64,000 nt of DNA from Nocardioides sp. HDW12B (lineage in GTDB: Bacteria > Actinomycetota > Actinomycetes > Propionibacteriales > Nocardioidaceae), in the NCBI RefSeq assembly GCF_011299595.1, contig NZ_CP049867.1:124001-188000 (forward strand), in the 5' to 3' direction. This document shows positions 34,014-43,651 of this stretch, in pieces. Made by a program: the position numbers and the translations under genes. Position 1 is the first letter of the stretch. Every line of letters begins with the position of its first letter. The notes below the pieces were generated by a model that searched no databases, was not told where the DNA came from, and was given only the letters and a program-made list of their open reading frames with translations.

Positions 34014-34763
34014 ATGAGTGACCCCTCCCTCCCCTCGGGCAGCGCGAGCACGGCGGGCCTGACCCGGCCCGACGGCTCCCCGCTGCGCATCCTCGTCGTC
34101 GACGACGAGGTCAACATCGCCGAGCTGCTGCGCATGGCGCTGCGCTACGAGGGCTGGGAGGTGGCCGTCGCCCACACCGGGCGCGACGCCGTCGAGGTCG
34201 GCCGCACCACCCGGCCCGACGCCGTGGTGCTCGACATCATGCTGCCCGACCTCGACGGGCTGTCCGTGCTGGCACAGCTGCGCGCCCACGTCGAGGACGT
34301 GCCCGTGCTGTTCCTCACCGCGCGCGACTCCGTGGAGGACCGGGTGGCCGGCCTGACCGCCGGCGGCGACGACTACGTCACCAAGCCCTTCAGCCTCGAG
34401 GAGGTCGTGGCCCGCCTGCGAGCGCTCATGCGACGGGCGGGCGCGCTCGACCAGCGGCAGCGGTCCGTGCTGACCGTCGGCGACCTCACCCTCGACGAGG
34501 ACAGCCGCGAGGTCACCCGCGGCGGCGAGGAGATCGGCCTGACGGCGACCGAGTTCGAGCTGCTGCGCTTCCTCATGCGCAACCCGCGCCGGGTGCTGAG
34601 CAAGGCGCAGATCCTCGACCGGGTGTGGAACTACGACTTCGGCGGCCAGGCCAACATCGTCGAGCTCTACATCTCCTACCTGCGCAAGAAGGTCGACGCC
34701 GGCCGCGAGCCGATGATCCACACGATGCGCGGCGCCGGCTACGTCCTCAAGCCGGTCGGCTGA
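34014..34763 (+). CDS. OmpR-family response regulator
   Basis: The 249-residue protein has a receiver domain (RILVVDDEVNIAEL; phospho-acceptor Asp in VVLDIMLPDLDG; conserved Thr and Lys in FLTARDS and DYVTKPF) and an OmpR/PhoB winged-helix (LTATEFELLRFLMRNPRRVLSKAQILDRVW). It is followed 8 bp later by its kinase gene. Start choice is between the GTG at 34005 and the ATG at 34014; the ATG is better spaced behind GGTGAG. Confidence 0.95.
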   Translation: MSDPSLPSGSASTAGLTRPDGSPLRILVVDDEVNIAELLRMALRYEGWEVAVAHTGRDAVEVGRTTRPDAVVLDIMLPDLDGLSVLAQLRAHVEDVPVLFLTARDSVEDRVAGLTAGGDDYVTKPFSLEEVVARLRALMRRAGALDQRQRSVLTVGDLTLDEDSREVTRGGEEIGLTATEFELLRFLMRNPRRVLSKAQILDRVWNYDFGGQANIVELYISYLRKKVDAGREPMIHTMRGAGYVLKPVG

Positions 34764-34771
34764 GGAGCGAC

Positions 34772-36427
34772 GTGGACGTCGTACGCCGCCTGCGGCCGGG
34801 TCGGCGCGAGACCGCGCCACCCGCATCGCCTGGGTCGGAGGGTCCTCGGGCGGGCCTCGCGCGGTGGGTGCCGGCCAGCCTGACCGCCCGTCTGGTGCTG
34901 ACCTCGGTGCTGCTGGTGGCCGTCGTGAGCCTGCTCATCGGGCTGGCGACGGCGCTCACCCTGCGGTCCTACCTGACCCAGCAGCTCGACGACGACCTGC
35001 GCTCCGCGGGCGACAGGGCTCGTGGGCAGTACGTCGCGGGATCCGACGACGGACCCGCCGTCCCGGACGGGCCACCCGGACCCGCTGCGCCGGACACGTC
35101 CGCCGGCACCGGCGGCGAGGTGTGCCAGTTCGGTCGCGACGACGACGACCGCCGCGGCGACGGTGACGGGGACGAGCCGGGTCGGGTGCCGGGCCAGGCG
35201 GCGGGGACGCTGAGTGCCTCCGTCCGGGAGGGCTACGTGGTGTTCGCGGAGGTCATCGAGGAGTCCGGCTGCTACGCCGAGGTGCCGGAGTCCGCCTACG
35301 GAACCCTGAGCGAGGTGGCGTCGGAACGGTTGTTCGACGACGGCGGCCCGCGCACCGACATCGAGGAGGTCGACCTGCCGGGGCTGGGGGAGTACCGCCT
35401 GCTCACCGAGCAGGTCGGGTCCACCACCCTGGTCAACGGTCTGCCCACCGAGAGCGTCGACCGCACGGTCGTGCGGGTCGTGGTCTCCGAGCTCGTGCTG
35501 ATCCTGCTCGGCGTCGGGGTCGCCGGTGCGCTGGCGGTCGTGCTCGTGCGGCGGCAGATGCGGCCGCTGCGCCAGGTCGCGGCCACCGCCCACGACGTGG
35601 CCGCCGTACCGCTGTCGCAGGGCGAGGTCGGCGCCACCGCCCGTGTCCCCGAGGAGCTGACCGACGACCGGACCGAGGTCGGCCAGGTGGGCTCCGCGCT
35701 CAACACGTTGCTCGACCACGTCGAGGACGCGCTGCGGGCGCGGCACGCCAGCGAGCAGCAGGTGAGGCAGTTCGTCGCCGACGCCTCGCACGAGCTGCGG
35801 ACACCGCTGGCCACCATCAAGGGGTACGCCGAGCTGACCAGGCGCACCACCCCCGAGGACGAACAGGCCGCCCTGCGTCAGGCCATGGGCAAGGTCGAGG
35901 TCGAGGCGGAGCGCATGTCGTCGCTGGTCGAGGACCTCCTGCTGCTGGCGCGTCTCGACGCCGGGCGGCCGCTGGAGCGGCGACCGGTCGACCTGACCCG
36001 GCTCGTGCTCGAGGACGTCGCCGACGCCCGGGTGCTGGCGCCCGAGCACCGGTGGGTCATCGACCTCGGCGAGGAGCCGGTGGTCGTGGAGGGCGACGAG
36101 CAGCGGCTGCACCAGAGCCTGGTCAACCTGCTCGGCAACGCCCGACGGCACACGCCGCCAGGCACCACGGTGACGGTGCGGCTGACGCCGGGGGTCGCCG
36201 GCCACGGCGCCGAGCTGGTCGTCCACGACGACGGCCCCGGCATCGACCCGGCCCTGGCGGGGCGCGTCTTCGAGCGCTTCGCCCGCGGCGACGCGGCCCG
36301 GACCCGGGCCTCCGGCAGCGTCGGGCTCGGCCTGTCGCTGGTGCAGGCCATCGTGGCCGCCCACCGCGGCGAGGTGTCCCTCGACAGCCGCCCGGGGTCC
36401 ACCGCCTTCACCGTCCGCCTCCCCTGA
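34772..36427 (+). CDS. sensor histidine kinase
   Basis: The 551-residue membrane kinase has an N-terminal helix (LVLTSVLLVAVVSLLIGLAT), an extracytoplasmic domain (about residues 65-230) with an Asp/Gly-rich loop and a Cys, a second helix (VVVSELVLILLGVGVAGALAVVLV), a HAMP, the HisKA box VADASHELRTPLATIKGYAEL and the ATPase boxes NLLGNARRHTP, DDGPGIDP and GLGLSLVQAI. The GTG at 34772 follows AGGAG. It is the partner of the upstream response regulator; the signal is unknown. Confidence 0.93.
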   Translation: MDVVRRLRPGRRETAPPASPGSEGPRAGLARWVPASLTARLVLTSVLLVAVVSLLIGLATALTLRSYLTQQLDDDLRSAGDRARGQYVAGSDDGPAVPDGPPGPAAPDTSAGTGGEVCQFGRDDDDRRGDGDGDEPGRVPGQAAGTLSASVREGYVVFAEVIEESGCYAEVPESAYGTLSEVASERLFDDGGPRTDIEEVDLPGLGEYRLLTEQVGSTTLVNGLPTESVDRTVVRVVVSELVLILLGVGVAGALAVVLVRRQMRPLRQVAATAHDVAAVPLSQGEVGATARVPEELTDDRTEVGQVGSALNTLLDHVEDALRARHASEQQVRQFVADASHELRTPLATIKGYAELTRRTTPEDEQAALRQAMGKVEVEAERMSSLVEDLLLLARLDAGRPLERRPVDLTRLVLEDVADARVLAPEHRWVIDLGEEPVVVEGDEQRLHQSLVNLLGNARRHTPPGTTVTVRLTPGVAGHGAELVVHDDGPGIDPALAGRVFERFARGDAARTRASGSVGLGLSLVQAIVAAHRGEVSLDSRPGSTAFTVRLP

Positions 36428-36468
36428 CCCGCCCCTGTCCCGCCCCCTGCCCAGTCCCTGCCGAGGTC

Positions 36469-36491
36469 CATGTAACGCGGGGTTATGGACG
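36469..36491. repeat. single-arm copy of the 8926 inverted-repeat family
   Basis: The 23 bp match the left arm at 8927-8949 exactly. The expected complementary arm is eroded to CGTCCA at 36510-36515. It lies between the kinase gene and the next plus-strand gene. Confidence 0.8.
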
Positions 36492-36681
36492 GGTACCCCG
36501 GGTCAGGACCCGTGCGAGGCGTCCACACGCCTGGGGCGGATGCGGGTACGACGACCGCCGGCCGGCCATCGCGTCGTACTCACAGGCCCGGCACAGGCGG
36601 GACAGGTGGCCCACCCAGGCCGGCGCCCGATGCTCGGTGCACGAGCCCGGAGCCGCCGGGTGACCGAGCACAGGAGCTCAC

Positions 36682-37281
36682 ATGTCCGACGACCAGCCGC
36701 GCAGCGGCTCCCGCTGGGAGCCTCCGGCCGAGACCCGTCCCCTCGCTGCCGACTCCCCGGCGTCCCCTCCGCCCGGGAGCTCGGCCCCTCCGTCCCCCGC
36801 GGGTGCCGCCCCCGAGGCGCCCGCGGGGGGTACCCCCGGGCCCGCAGCGGCGGCGCACCCGAGCGAGGACGAGGCCCGGCCGTTCCGGCGTCGCCGCCCG
36901 CGCGCACTCACCGGCGCCCGGGCGGTGCGCCCGAAGGTGGCGGCCGGTGTCGCCGCCGTCGCCCTCGCCAGCGCCGCCGGCGGGTTCGTCCTCGGCAGCG
37001 CGCTCGGCTCCGACGCCACCACCCCGGTGGGCTTCGGCGACGGCGGCCGGGATCATCACGGTGGCTTCGAGCGGGACGGCGACCGGGACGTCGGCGGGCC
37101 CCGCGGTGGCTTCACCGGTCCGGACGGGGAGGTCGCCCCGCCGCCGGGGACGGCCCCGGGCGAGGAGCCCGGCGCCCTGCCCGAGGGCGACGACGCGACC
37201 CCGCCGCCCGTGACCGGCGACGACGAAGGCGCCACCGACGGCGCCGGCGCCACGGAGAGCGGCGACTCCTCGGCCACCTGA
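36682..37281 (+). CDS. Pro-rich single-pass membrane protein of unknown function
   Basis: The 199-residue product has a Pro/Ala-rich cytoplasmic N-terminus (residues 1-75), a basic stretch RRRRPRAL, one membrane helix (VAAGVAAVALASAAGGFVLGSAL) and a Gly/Asp-rich exterior tail. The ATG follows CAGGAGCTCAC. It comes after the two-component genes on the same strand, 250 bp further on, so a link to the kinase is possible but not shown. Confidence 0.7.
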   Translation: MSDDQPRSGSRWEPPAETRPLAADSPASPPPGSSAPPSPAGAAPEAPAGGTPGPAAAAHPSEDEARPFRRRRPRALTGARAVRPKVAAGVAAVALASAAGGFVLGSALGSDATTPVGFGDGGRDHHGGFERDGDRDVGGPRGGFTGPDGEVAPPPGTAPGEEPGALPEGDDATPPPVTGDDEGATDGAGATESGDSSAT

Positions 37282-37334
37282 GGGCCCCGCCGAGCGGCCG
37301 CCGCGCGCGATGCCGGGACGGTAGGTTCGGGCGG

Positions 37335-38303
37335 GTGATCACCGTCGGAACCGAGCCCGGACCCGTGCTGCGGGTCAGCCCGCTGGGAGCCCGCGTGGTG
37401 TCCCTGACCGTGCCGGTGGGAGGGCAGCGCCGCGAGGTCACCTGCGGCGTCGAGGACGAGGCGTTCCGCCGTACGCCGCACTTCCTCGGGGCGACCGTCG
37501 GCCGCTACGCCAACCGCATCGCGCGCGGGGACCTCCCCGTGGAGGGGGCCCCGCACCGGCTGGCGACGCAGGAGACCGGGCACACGCTGCACGGCGGCCC
37601 GGACGGCTTCGACCAGCGCACCTGGGAGGTCGTCGAGACCTCCGCCGACCACGTCGTGCTCGCGCTCGACAGCCCGGACGGCGACCAGGGATTCCCCGGA
37701 CGGGTGCGCGCGACCGCGCGGTACGACGTGCGTCCCGACGGGGTGGTCGTGACCCTGGGCGCGACGACCGACGCCGCGACGTACGTCTGCCTGACCAACC
37801 ACACCTACTTCTCCCTCGGCGCGCCCGGCGACGGTGACGTGCGTGACCACCGCCTGCAGGTGCTGGCGGACCGCTTCCTGCCGGTCGACGCCGAGCTGAT
37901 CCCCACGGGGGAGGTGGCCGACGTGGACGGCACCCCGTTCGACCTGCGAGCCCTCACCCGGCTGGGCGACGTCGTGGCCGGCGAGCACCCTCAGCTCGTC
38001 GATGGTCTCGACCACAATTATGTGCTGGACGGTGACGCCACCCAGGTGCGCCTGGTCTCGCCGAGCGGTGACCTGACCCTGGAGCTGACCACCGACCAGC
38101 CGGGCGTGCAGGTCTACACCGGACAGGGTCTCGACCAGGTGCGTGACCATGGCGATCGGCCCGACTTCGCCGCCTACGCTGGCATCGCCCTGGAGCCGCA
38201 GGTCTTCCCGGACTCCCCGCACCACCCGGAGTGGCCCTCGGCGGTGCTGCGGCCGGGCGAGGAGTACCGCCACGTCACGTCCTGGCGGTTCGTCACCGCC
38301 TGA
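37335..38303 (+). CDS. galM: aldose 1-epimerase
   Basis: The 322-residue protein has the family signatures: TVGRYANRIARG, HTLHGGPDGFDQRTWEV with the catalytic His, VCLTNHTYFSLGAPG with the second His, and GIALEPQVFPDSPHHPEWPS with the catalytic Glu. It interconverts alpha and beta anomers of sugars such as galactose. The GTG at 37335 opens the conserved sequence. Confidence 0.92.
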   Translation: MITVGTEPGPVLRVSPLGARVVSLTVPVGGQRREVTCGVEDEAFRRTPHFLGATVGRYANRIARGDLPVEGAPHRLATQETGHTLHGGPDGFDQRTWEVVETSADHVVLALDSPDGDQGFPGRVRATARYDVRPDGVVVTLGATTDAATYVCLTNHTYFSLGAPGDGDVRDHRLQVLADRFLPVDAELIPTGEVADVDGTPFDLRALTRLGDVVAGEHPQLVDGLDHNYVLDGDATQVRLVSPSGDLTLELTTDQPGVQVYTGQGLDQVRDHGDRPDFAAYAGIALEPQVFPDSPHHPEWPSAVLRPGEEYRHVTSWRFVTA

Positions 38304-38324
38304 GCCGGACGGGCCGGAGCCAGG

Positions 38325-38367
38325 GCCACCATCAGTGCCAGGGCCAGGCCTGGCGTCAGGCCTGGCG
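38325..38367. repeat. GCCAGGCCTGGC-type short repeats in a convergent gap
   Basis: The gap contains GCCAGGGCC, GCCAGGCCTGGC (a perfect 12-bp palindrome) and two copies of AGGCCTGGCGTC. The region can fold and could act as a terminator between the galM and Gfo/Idh genes. Confidence 0.45.
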
Positions 38368-39420
38368 TCAGGGCGTGCGCTCGCGCGGCGCGAGGCCGGC
38401 CGCCCGGTAGCACGCGTCGATGGCGCGCATCTGCGCGACGGCGTCCGCGGGCCCGGTCGGCACCTCGGCGCCGTGCTGCACCGCGTCGACGAAGGCCGCC
38501 AGCTGCGCGGCGTACGACGTGGGGTGGCGGGTGAACGACGCGCGCTGCACCCGCTCCTGGCCGCGGTGGCGCGACCGGACGACGAGGTGGCTGCCGCCCT
38601 GCGGACCGACGTAGCCCCGGACGGTCATCCGGCCGTGGGTGCCGATGATCTCGGCGCCGTCGCCGCGGCCGTGACGCGCCAGCATCGCCGAGCTCAGGTG
38701 GCCCTCGACGCCGCTGGGGAAGCGGAGGCGCGCCAGCAGGGTGCGGTCGACGCCGGGCGAGCGCGTCAGTGCCTCGGCCGACACGACCTCGGGCTCCTCG
38801 CCGGCGAGGGTGCGCATCAGGTGCAGCGGGTAGGTGCCGATGTCCATGAGCGAGCCGGGGCCGAGCCCGGGCTGCCACCGGATGTCGGAGGCGGGGCCGA
38901 GCCGGGCGCGGAAGAACGCGTCGACGCGGCGCAGCTGCCCGATCCGCCCGCTGCGGACGACCTCGAGCATCCGCTCCGTCAACGCGTGGTAGCGGTAGTG
39001 GAAGGCCTCCATCAGGACCAGCCCGGTGGACTCGGCGACGGCGGCCACCTCGGCGGCCTCGTCGGCGTTGGCGGTGAAGGGCTTCTCGCACAGGACGTGC
39101 TTGCCGGCCTCGAGCGCGGCGGTCGTCCAGCAGCCGTGCAGCCCCGCGGGCAGCGGGTTGTAGACGACGTCGACGTCGGGGTCGCTCACCACCGCCTCGT
39201 AGTCGGGCAGCACCCGGGCGATGCCGTGCTCGGCGGCGAAGCGGTCGGCGACCGCGGTGTCGCGGGCGGCGACGGCGGTCACCTCGACGTCGGTGCGCTC
39301 ACGTGCCGGGGCGATCAGGGCGCCGGGCGCGATGCGGGCCGCCCCCAGGACGCCGATCCGCAGGGGCGGGTGTCCCGCCCCTGACGTGCCCCGGTCCGTC
39401 GTACGCGCGCCTGCAGCCAT
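38368..39420 (-). CDS. Gfo/Idh/MocA family oxidoreductase
   Basis: The 350-residue protein has a Rossmann start [13 protein letters not shown], the family box [15 protein letters not shown] and [15 protein letters not shown]. It probably oxidises or isomerises a sugar or inositol with NAD(P). Its neighbours galM and the divergent redox operon do not fix the substrate. The start is the ATG at 39420. Confidence 0.88.
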   Translation of the reverse strand: MAAGARTTDRGTSGAGHPPLRIGVLGAARIAPGALIAPARERTDVEVTAVAARDTAVADRFAAEHGIARVLPDYEAVVSDPDVDVVYNPLPAGLHGCWTTAALEAGKHVLCEKPFTANADEAAEVAAVAESTGLVLMEAFHYRYHALTERMLEVVRSGRIGQLRRVDAFFRARLGPASDIRWQPGLGPGSLMDIGTYPLHLMRTLAGEEPEVVSAEALTRSPGVDRTLLARLRFPSGVEGHLSSAMLARHGRGDGAEIIGTHGRMTVRGYVGPQGGSHLVVRSRHRGQERVQRASFTRHPTSYAAQLAAFVDAVQHGAEVPTGPADAVAQMRAIDACYRAAGLAPRERTP

Positions 39421-39434
39421 CCCGTGACGCTAGC

Positions 39435-39524
39435 CGGTTTCCCACGGTATGCAGACGTGTGGGCACTCCCCATGGTGCCGGCGCCGTGGGGAGTGCCAGT
39501 TTGCCGGCATACCGTGGGAAACCG
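39435..39524. repeat. nested double-hairpin element (family with 56731)
   Basis: The outer arms (39435-39452 and 39507-39524) are perfect 18-bp complements beginning CGGTTTCCCACGGTATGC. The inner arms (39462-39475 and 39484-39497) are 14-bp GGCACTCCCCATGG-type sequences. A near-identical design occurs at 56731-56820. It lies between the divergent Gfo/Idh and old-yellow-enzyme genes. Confidence 0.92.
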
Positions 39525-39540
39525 ACCGCCCCCGAGTGAC

Positions 39541-39566
39541 CAAAACTGGAACGTGTTACAGTTTTG
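39541..39566 (+). promoter_or_regulatory. KstR-like TetR operator
   Basis: CAAAACTG and CAGTTTTG flank GAACGTGTTA in a 26-bp inverted repeat just before the start codon at 39569. The inner TGGAACGTGTTACA fits the TnnAACnnGTTnnA pattern known for KstR, the TetR regulator of steroid catabolism in mycobacteria. No kstR gene is in the window. Confidence 0.65.
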
Positions 39567-39568
39567 CG

Positions 39569-40795
39569 ATGGCAGTGCCCGACGTGTTCTCCGCCGTCGG
39601 GCTCGGGCCGGTCCGGCTCCGCAACCGGGTCGTCAAGGCCGCCACCTTCGAAGGCCGCACGCCGGACGGCGTGGTCACCGACGAGCTGGTCGACTTCCAC
39701 GCCACCGTGGCGCGCGGAGGCGCGGCGATGACGACCGTGGCCTACCTCGCGGTGTCTCCCGAGGGCCGCACGCACGCCGCGCAGGTGCAGCTGCGCGAGG
39801 AGTCGCTCGAGGGCCTGCGCCGGCTCACCGACGCCGTGCACGGCGCCGGGGGAGCGGTCGCGGCCCAGGTCGGCCACGCGGGTCCGGTGGCGAACGGCCG
39901 CTCGAACGGGGCGCGCGCCCTGTCCGCGACGGCGATGCCGAGCCCCCTGAGCATGCAGATGGTCCGGCGCGCCGGCGAGGCCGACCTCACCCGGATCACG
40001 CACGACTACGTGCGCGGGGCGCGGCTCGCCGTACGCGCCGGGTTCGACGCGCTCGAGCTGCACCTGGGCCACGGCTACCTGCTGAGTTCGTTCCTCAGCC
40101 CGCTCACCAACCGCCGCACCGACGCCCGCGGCGGCAGCCTCGCCCACCGTGCGTCGTACCCGCGCGAGGTCGTGCGCGCCGTCCGCGACGAGGTCGGCGA
40201 CGAGGTCGCGGTCTACGCCAAGCTCGGCATGACCGACGGCGTGCGCGGCGGGCTCGGGGTCGACGAGGCCCTCGACGTCGCCTCGATGCTGGAGGACGAC
40301 GGCTGCCTCGACGCGCTCCAGCTGACCGCCGGGTCGAGCCTGCTCAACCCGATGTACCTCTTCCGCGGCGGCGCACCGCTGCGCGAGCTGACCGCGCAGA
40401 TGCCGTTCCCGGTCCGCTGGGGGATGCGCACGGTGGGCCGTGGCTTCCTCAAGGAGTACCCCTACGAGGAGCTGTTCCTGCTGCCGCACGCGCGCCGGTT
40501 CCGCGAGCGCCTCTCACTTCCCCTGATGCTGCTCGGCGGCATCAGCACGCGCGCCTCGCTCGACCGCGCCATGGCCGAGGGCTTCGCGTACGCCGTGATG
40601 GGTCGCGCCCTGCTGCGCGAGCCCGACCTGGTCGACCGGATGCGGACCGAGGGCCTGACCCGCAGCACCTGCATCCACTGCAACCGCTGCATGCCCACCA
40701 TCTACACCGGCACCCGCTGCGTGCTCGACGACCCCGAGCAGCTGCGGCTCACCACCCGACCCGCCCGACCCGGACAGCAAGGAGCACGCGCATGA
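39569..40795 (+). CDS. NADH:flavin oxidoreductase (old yellow enzyme family)
   Basis: The 408-residue protein has an FMN barrel with [31 protein letters not shown], a [22 protein letters not shown] active-site run and [16 protein letters not shown]-terminal cluster CIHCNRC and GTRC provides four Cys, as in 2,4-dienoyl-CoA-reductase relatives that bind an iron-sulfur cluster, although spacing is atypical. It reduces an unsaturated ketone or acid. It begins a three-gene operon overlapping by 4 bp (ATGA) with the SDR. Confidence 0.88.
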   Translation: MAVPDVFSAVGLGPVRLRNRVVKAATFEGRTPDGVVTDELVDFHATVARGGAAMTTVAYLAVSPEGRTHAAQVQLREESLEGLRRLTDAVHGAGGAVAAQVGHAGPVANGRSNGARALSATAMPSPLSMQMVRRAGEADLTRITHDYVRGARLAVRAGFDALELHLGHGYLLSSFLSPLTNRRTDARGGSLAHRASYPREVVRAVRDEVGDEVAVYAKLGMTDGVRGGLGVDEALDVASMLEDDGCLDALQLTAGSSLLNPMYLFRGGAPLRELTAQMPFPVRWGMRTVGRGFLKEYPYEELFLLPHARRFRERLSLPLMLLGGISTRASLDRAMAEGFAYAVMGRALLREPDLVDRMRTEGLTRSTCIHCNRCMPTIYTGTRCVLDDPEQLRLTTRPARPGQQGARA

Positions 40796-41616
40796 TCCTC
40801 GACAGGTTCCGTCTCGACGGGCAGGTGGCTGTGGTCACCGGCGCCGGGCGCGGCATCGGTGCCGGTACGGCGCTGGCGCTGGCCGAGTGCGGCGCGGACG
40901 TCCTCATCTCGTCGCGCACCGAGGGGCAGCTGAAGGACGTCGCGGCGCAGATCGAGGCGCTCGGCCGGCGCGCGGTCGTCGTACCGGCGGACCTGTCCGA
41001 CCTCGACGCCGTCGCGTCTCTCGCCACCCGCGCGGCCGAGGAGCTGGGGCGGCTCGACATCGTGGTCAACAACGTCGGCGGGACGATCCCGAACGCGTTC
41101 CTCGACACCACGCCGGACTACCTCGAGGAGGCGTTCCGCTTCAACGTCTCGACCGCGCACGCGCTGACCCGCGCCGCCGTACCCCTCATGCTGGCCGACG
41201 CCGACCTTCCGAACGGCAGCGCGGGCGCGGTCGTCAACATCTCGTCCGTCATGGGTCGGCTGGCCGACCGCGGCTACCTCGCCTACGGCACCGCCAAGGC
41301 CGCGCTCGCGCACTGGACGCGGCTGGCCGCGCGCGACCTCGACCCGCACATCCGGGTCAACGGGATCGCGGTCGGATCGGTGATGACCTCCGCGCTGGAG
41401 TTCGTCGCCGGGGACCCGGCGACCAAGGAGGCGATGGAGGCGGCCACCCCGCTGCGCCGCATCGGTGAGGTCGAGGACATCGCCGCGACCGCCGTGTTCC
41501 TGGCCAGCCAGGCGGGGGGCTACCTGACCGGCAAGGTCGTCGAGGTCGACGGCGGGCTGTCGCACCCCAACCTGTCGCTCGGCCTGTCCGACCTGGTGCC
41601 CGGGGGTGCCTCGTGA
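40792..41616 (+). CDS. short-chain dehydrogenase/reductase
   Basis: The 274-residue protein has the SDR cofactor motif [24 protein letters not shown], the catalytic Ser/Tyr/Lys set ([23 protein letters not shown]) and [18 protein letters not shown]. It oxidises or reduces an alcohol/ketone with NAD(P). It starts inside the upstream stop (ATGA) and its stop overlaps the next start (GTGA), so it is the middle gene of a translationally coupled operon behind the KstR-like operator. Confidence 0.92.
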   Translation: MILDRFRLDGQVAVVTGAGRGIGAGTALALAECGADVLISSRTEGQLKDVAAQIEALGRRAVVVPADLSDLDAVASLATRAAEELGRLDIVVNNVGGTIPNAFLDTTPDYLEEAFRFNVSTAHALTRAAVPLMLADADLPNGSAGAVVNISSVMGRLADRGYLAYGTAKAALAHWTRLAARDLDPHIRVNGIAVGSVMTSALEFVAGDPATKEAMEAATPLRRIGEVEDIAATAVFLASQAGGYLTGKVVEVDGGLSHPNLSLGLSDLVPGGAS

Positions 41617-42698
41617 TCCGCGTCGTCGAGTGGTCGACCGGCACCGTCGGGCGCCACGCGATCGCCGGGATCCTGGCGCGGCCCGAGCTGGAGCTGGTCG
41701 GGGTCTGGGTGTCCAGCGAGGCCAAGCACGGCCGTGACGTCGGCGAGCTCTGCGGCGGTCCGCCGCTGGGGCTGCCGGCGACCATGCACAAGCACGAGCT
41801 GGTCGCGCTGCGGCCCGACGTCGTCGTGCACACCGCGATGACCGACGCCGACCCGTTCGCGGCGGTCGAGCTCTTCCGCGAGCTGCTCGCCGCCGGCATC
41901 AACGTGGTGTCGAGCGGGCCGGTGTTCCTGCAGTTCCCCCACGGCGTGATCCCCGACGAGATGGTGGCGCAGCTGGAGGAGGCCGGGCGGTCGGGCGGCG
42001 CCTCGCTGCACGTGAACGGCATCGACCCGGGGTTCGCCAACGACGTGCTGCCCCTGACGCTGACGTCGCTGTCGCAGCGGGTCGACGAGGTGCGGGTCTC
42101 GGAGATCGCGGACTACTCGACCTACGACCAGCCGTTCGTCAACGGAGAGCTGTTCGGGTTCGGCAAGCCCGTCGACGACGTGCCGTTCCTGTTCTCCGAC
42201 GGCGTGCTGCCGCTGGCGTGGGGCTCGGTGGTGCGCATCATCGCGGCCGGTCTGGAGCTCGAGCTCGACGAGCCGCTGACCGCGACGGTGGAGCACGCCG
42301 AGGCCTCGCGCGACTACGAGACGGTGAGCGGACCGGTGCCGGCCGGGACGCGCTGCGCGGTGCGGTTCCAGGTCGTCGGGTCGGTGGCCGGCATCCCGCG
42401 GGTGGTGCTCGAGCATGTGACGCGCACCCACCCCGAGCAGCGGCCGGACTGGCCGCAGCCGCCGACCGGTGACGGCTGCTACCGGGTCGAGGTCGTCGGC
42501 GAGCCGATGATGACGCTCGACCTCACCCACCGCGGCGAGCACGGCGACCACAACGTGTCCGGCATGATCACCACCGCCATGCGGCTGGTCAACGCCGTCG
42601 AGGCCGTCGTCGCCGCCCCGCCCGGGCTCGTCACCGCCCTCGACCTGCCCCTCATCACCGCCCGCGGCCTCGTCCCCCGGGACCCCGTGACCTCCTAG
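41613..42698 (+). CDS. dihydrodipicolinate reductase-like protein
   Basis: The 361-residue protein has a Rossmann start [21 protein letters not shown] and the region [21 protein letters not shown], as in the Rv-type DapB-like proteins found in steroid, terpenoid and aromatic degradation operons of actinobacteria. It is unlikely to be the lysine-pathway DapB because the DapB catalytic motif is absent. It probably reduces a catabolic intermediate. It is third in the operon with the SDR and the OYE. Confidence 0.8.
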   Translation: MIRVVEWSTGTVGRHAIAGILARPELELVGVWVSSEAKHGRDVGELCGGPPLGLPATMHKHELVALRPDVVVHTAMTDADPFAAVELFRELLAAGINVVSSGPVFLQFPHGVIPDEMVAQLEEAGRSGGASLHVNGIDPGFANDVLPLTLTSLSQRVDEVRVSEIADYSTYDQPFVNGELFGFGKPVDDVPFLFSDGVLPLAWGSVVRIIAAGLELELDEPLTATVEHAEASRDYETVSGPVPAGTRCAVRFQVVGSVAGIPRVVLEHVTRTHPEQRPDWPQPPTGDGCYRVEVVGEPMMTLDLTHRGEHGDHNVSGMITTAMRLVNAVEAVVAAPPGLVTALDLPLITARGLVPRDPVTS

Positions 42699-42729
42699 CC
42701 CACCGTGACCTCGACCCATCAATTTCGCG

Positions 42730-42786
42730 CACAAGTTCGCACATGTGACGTGTGAGCACCCCACGTGCCACATGAGCGAACTTGTG
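42730..42786. repeat. inverted repeat, 18-bp core arms (family with 43526)
   Basis: Arms CACAAGTTCGCACATGTG (42730-42747) and CACATGAGCGAACTTGTG (42769-42786) are complementary except at one position. The arms extend with partial matching to 42724 and 42792. It lies between the convergent DapB-like and PPOX genes. The right arm is nearly identical to the right arm at 43571-43588. Confidence 0.8.
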
Positions 42787-42792
42787 AACGGA

Positions 42793-43500
42793 TCAGACCC
42801 CGTGGCGGGTGAGGGTGGCGCGCACCGACGCCGGTACGTCGACCCCGTGCGGTACGTCGGGCGAGGCCAGGGGCTGGTCGGCCCGCAGGGCCAGCGGGAC
42901 GATCCCGGCCCACACGGAGCGGGGCTCGTGGTCGTCCGGGTCGACCTCGGGAGGTCCGGCCGCGACCTTGACGCTGGCGCTCTCCAGGGACACCCGGAGG
43001 ACCAGCGTGGCGGCCAGCTCCTTGGCCGTGGGCGCCCGCAGCTCCGCCGTACGCCCGGGGAAGAGGTGGTCCGACAGCAGGTCGAGCGCCCGCGCCTTGT
43101 CGTCGGCCGGTACCTCCTCGGCGACCCCGTGCACGACGGCGGAGCGGTAGCGCATCGAGGAGTCGAACGTGGTCCGCGCGAACACGAGGCCGTCGAGGTG
43201 GGTGACCTCGACGCAGACCTCGTCGCCGGCCGCGATCCGCAGCAGCCCCGACCCGGTCGAGCCGTGCAGCAGCAGGTGGTCGCCGTCGCGGGCGCACGCG
43301 AAGGGCAGCACCAGCGGCCGGCCGTCGCGGACCACCCCGACGTGCGCCAGCAGCGCCTCGTCGAGCACGGCGTCCAGGGCGTCCCGGTCGGTGACCTGGC
43401 GGTGGGCCTCCCGACGGATTCGGGTGGCGTCGTCGACGACCAGCCCACGCTGCGGCGTACTCGATGGGTCCGGGGTGCTCTGGTCGCTCGGGCTGCTCAT
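42793..43500 (-). CDS. pyridoxamine 5'-phosphate oxidase family protein
   Basis: The 235-residue protein has a split barrel of PPOX type (VVRDGRPLVLPFACARDGDHLLLHGSTGSGLLR, VCVEVTHLDGLVFARTTFDSS, YRSAVVHGVAEEV) and a C-terminal extension. It likely binds FMN; its reaction is unknown. The ATG at 43500 is preferred over the GTG 9 bp upstream. The gene is bracketed on both sides by related inverted repeats, which is unusual. Confidence 0.82.
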   Translation of the reverse strand: MSSPSDQSTPDPSSTPQRGLVVDDATRIRREAHRQVTDRDALDAVLDEALLAHVGVVRDGRPLVLPFACARDGDHLLLHGSTGSGLLRIAAGDEVCVEVTHLDGLVFARTTFDSSMRYRSAVVHGVAEEVPADDKARALDLLSDHLFPGRTAELRAPTAKELAATLVLRVSLESASVKVAAGPPEVDPDDHEPRSVWAGIVPLALRADQPLASPDVPHGVDVPASVRATLTRHGV

Positions 43501-43525
43501 GGCCCCCACCCTCCCGCGCCCGCAG

Positions 43526-43596
43526 AATCGTTCACAAGAACGTTCGTGGGGCTGATGTGATGCTCACGCGCCACATGAGCGAACTTGTGCACGGAA
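43526..43596. repeat. degenerate inverted repeat (family with 42730 and 25796/30249)
   Basis: The left arm GAATCGTTCACAAGAACG contains the CGTTCA...GAACGTTC pattern of the 25796/30249 elements, and the right arm GCCACATGAGCGAACTTGTG duplicates the right arm at 42768. Arms pair with several mismatches. It lies between the divergent PPOX and MBL genes. Confidence 0.7.
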
Positions 43597-43651
43597 TCGG
43601 CCGTCCCCGGGGCGGGGACAGACGGGTGAGGTCGTCGGACAGGATGGGCCG

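Noticed and set aside
36540-37334. Long N-terminal extension of the galM frame
   Set aside because: The frame is open upstream, but it overlaps the Pro-rich membrane gene in another phase and shows Arg-rich shadow composition.
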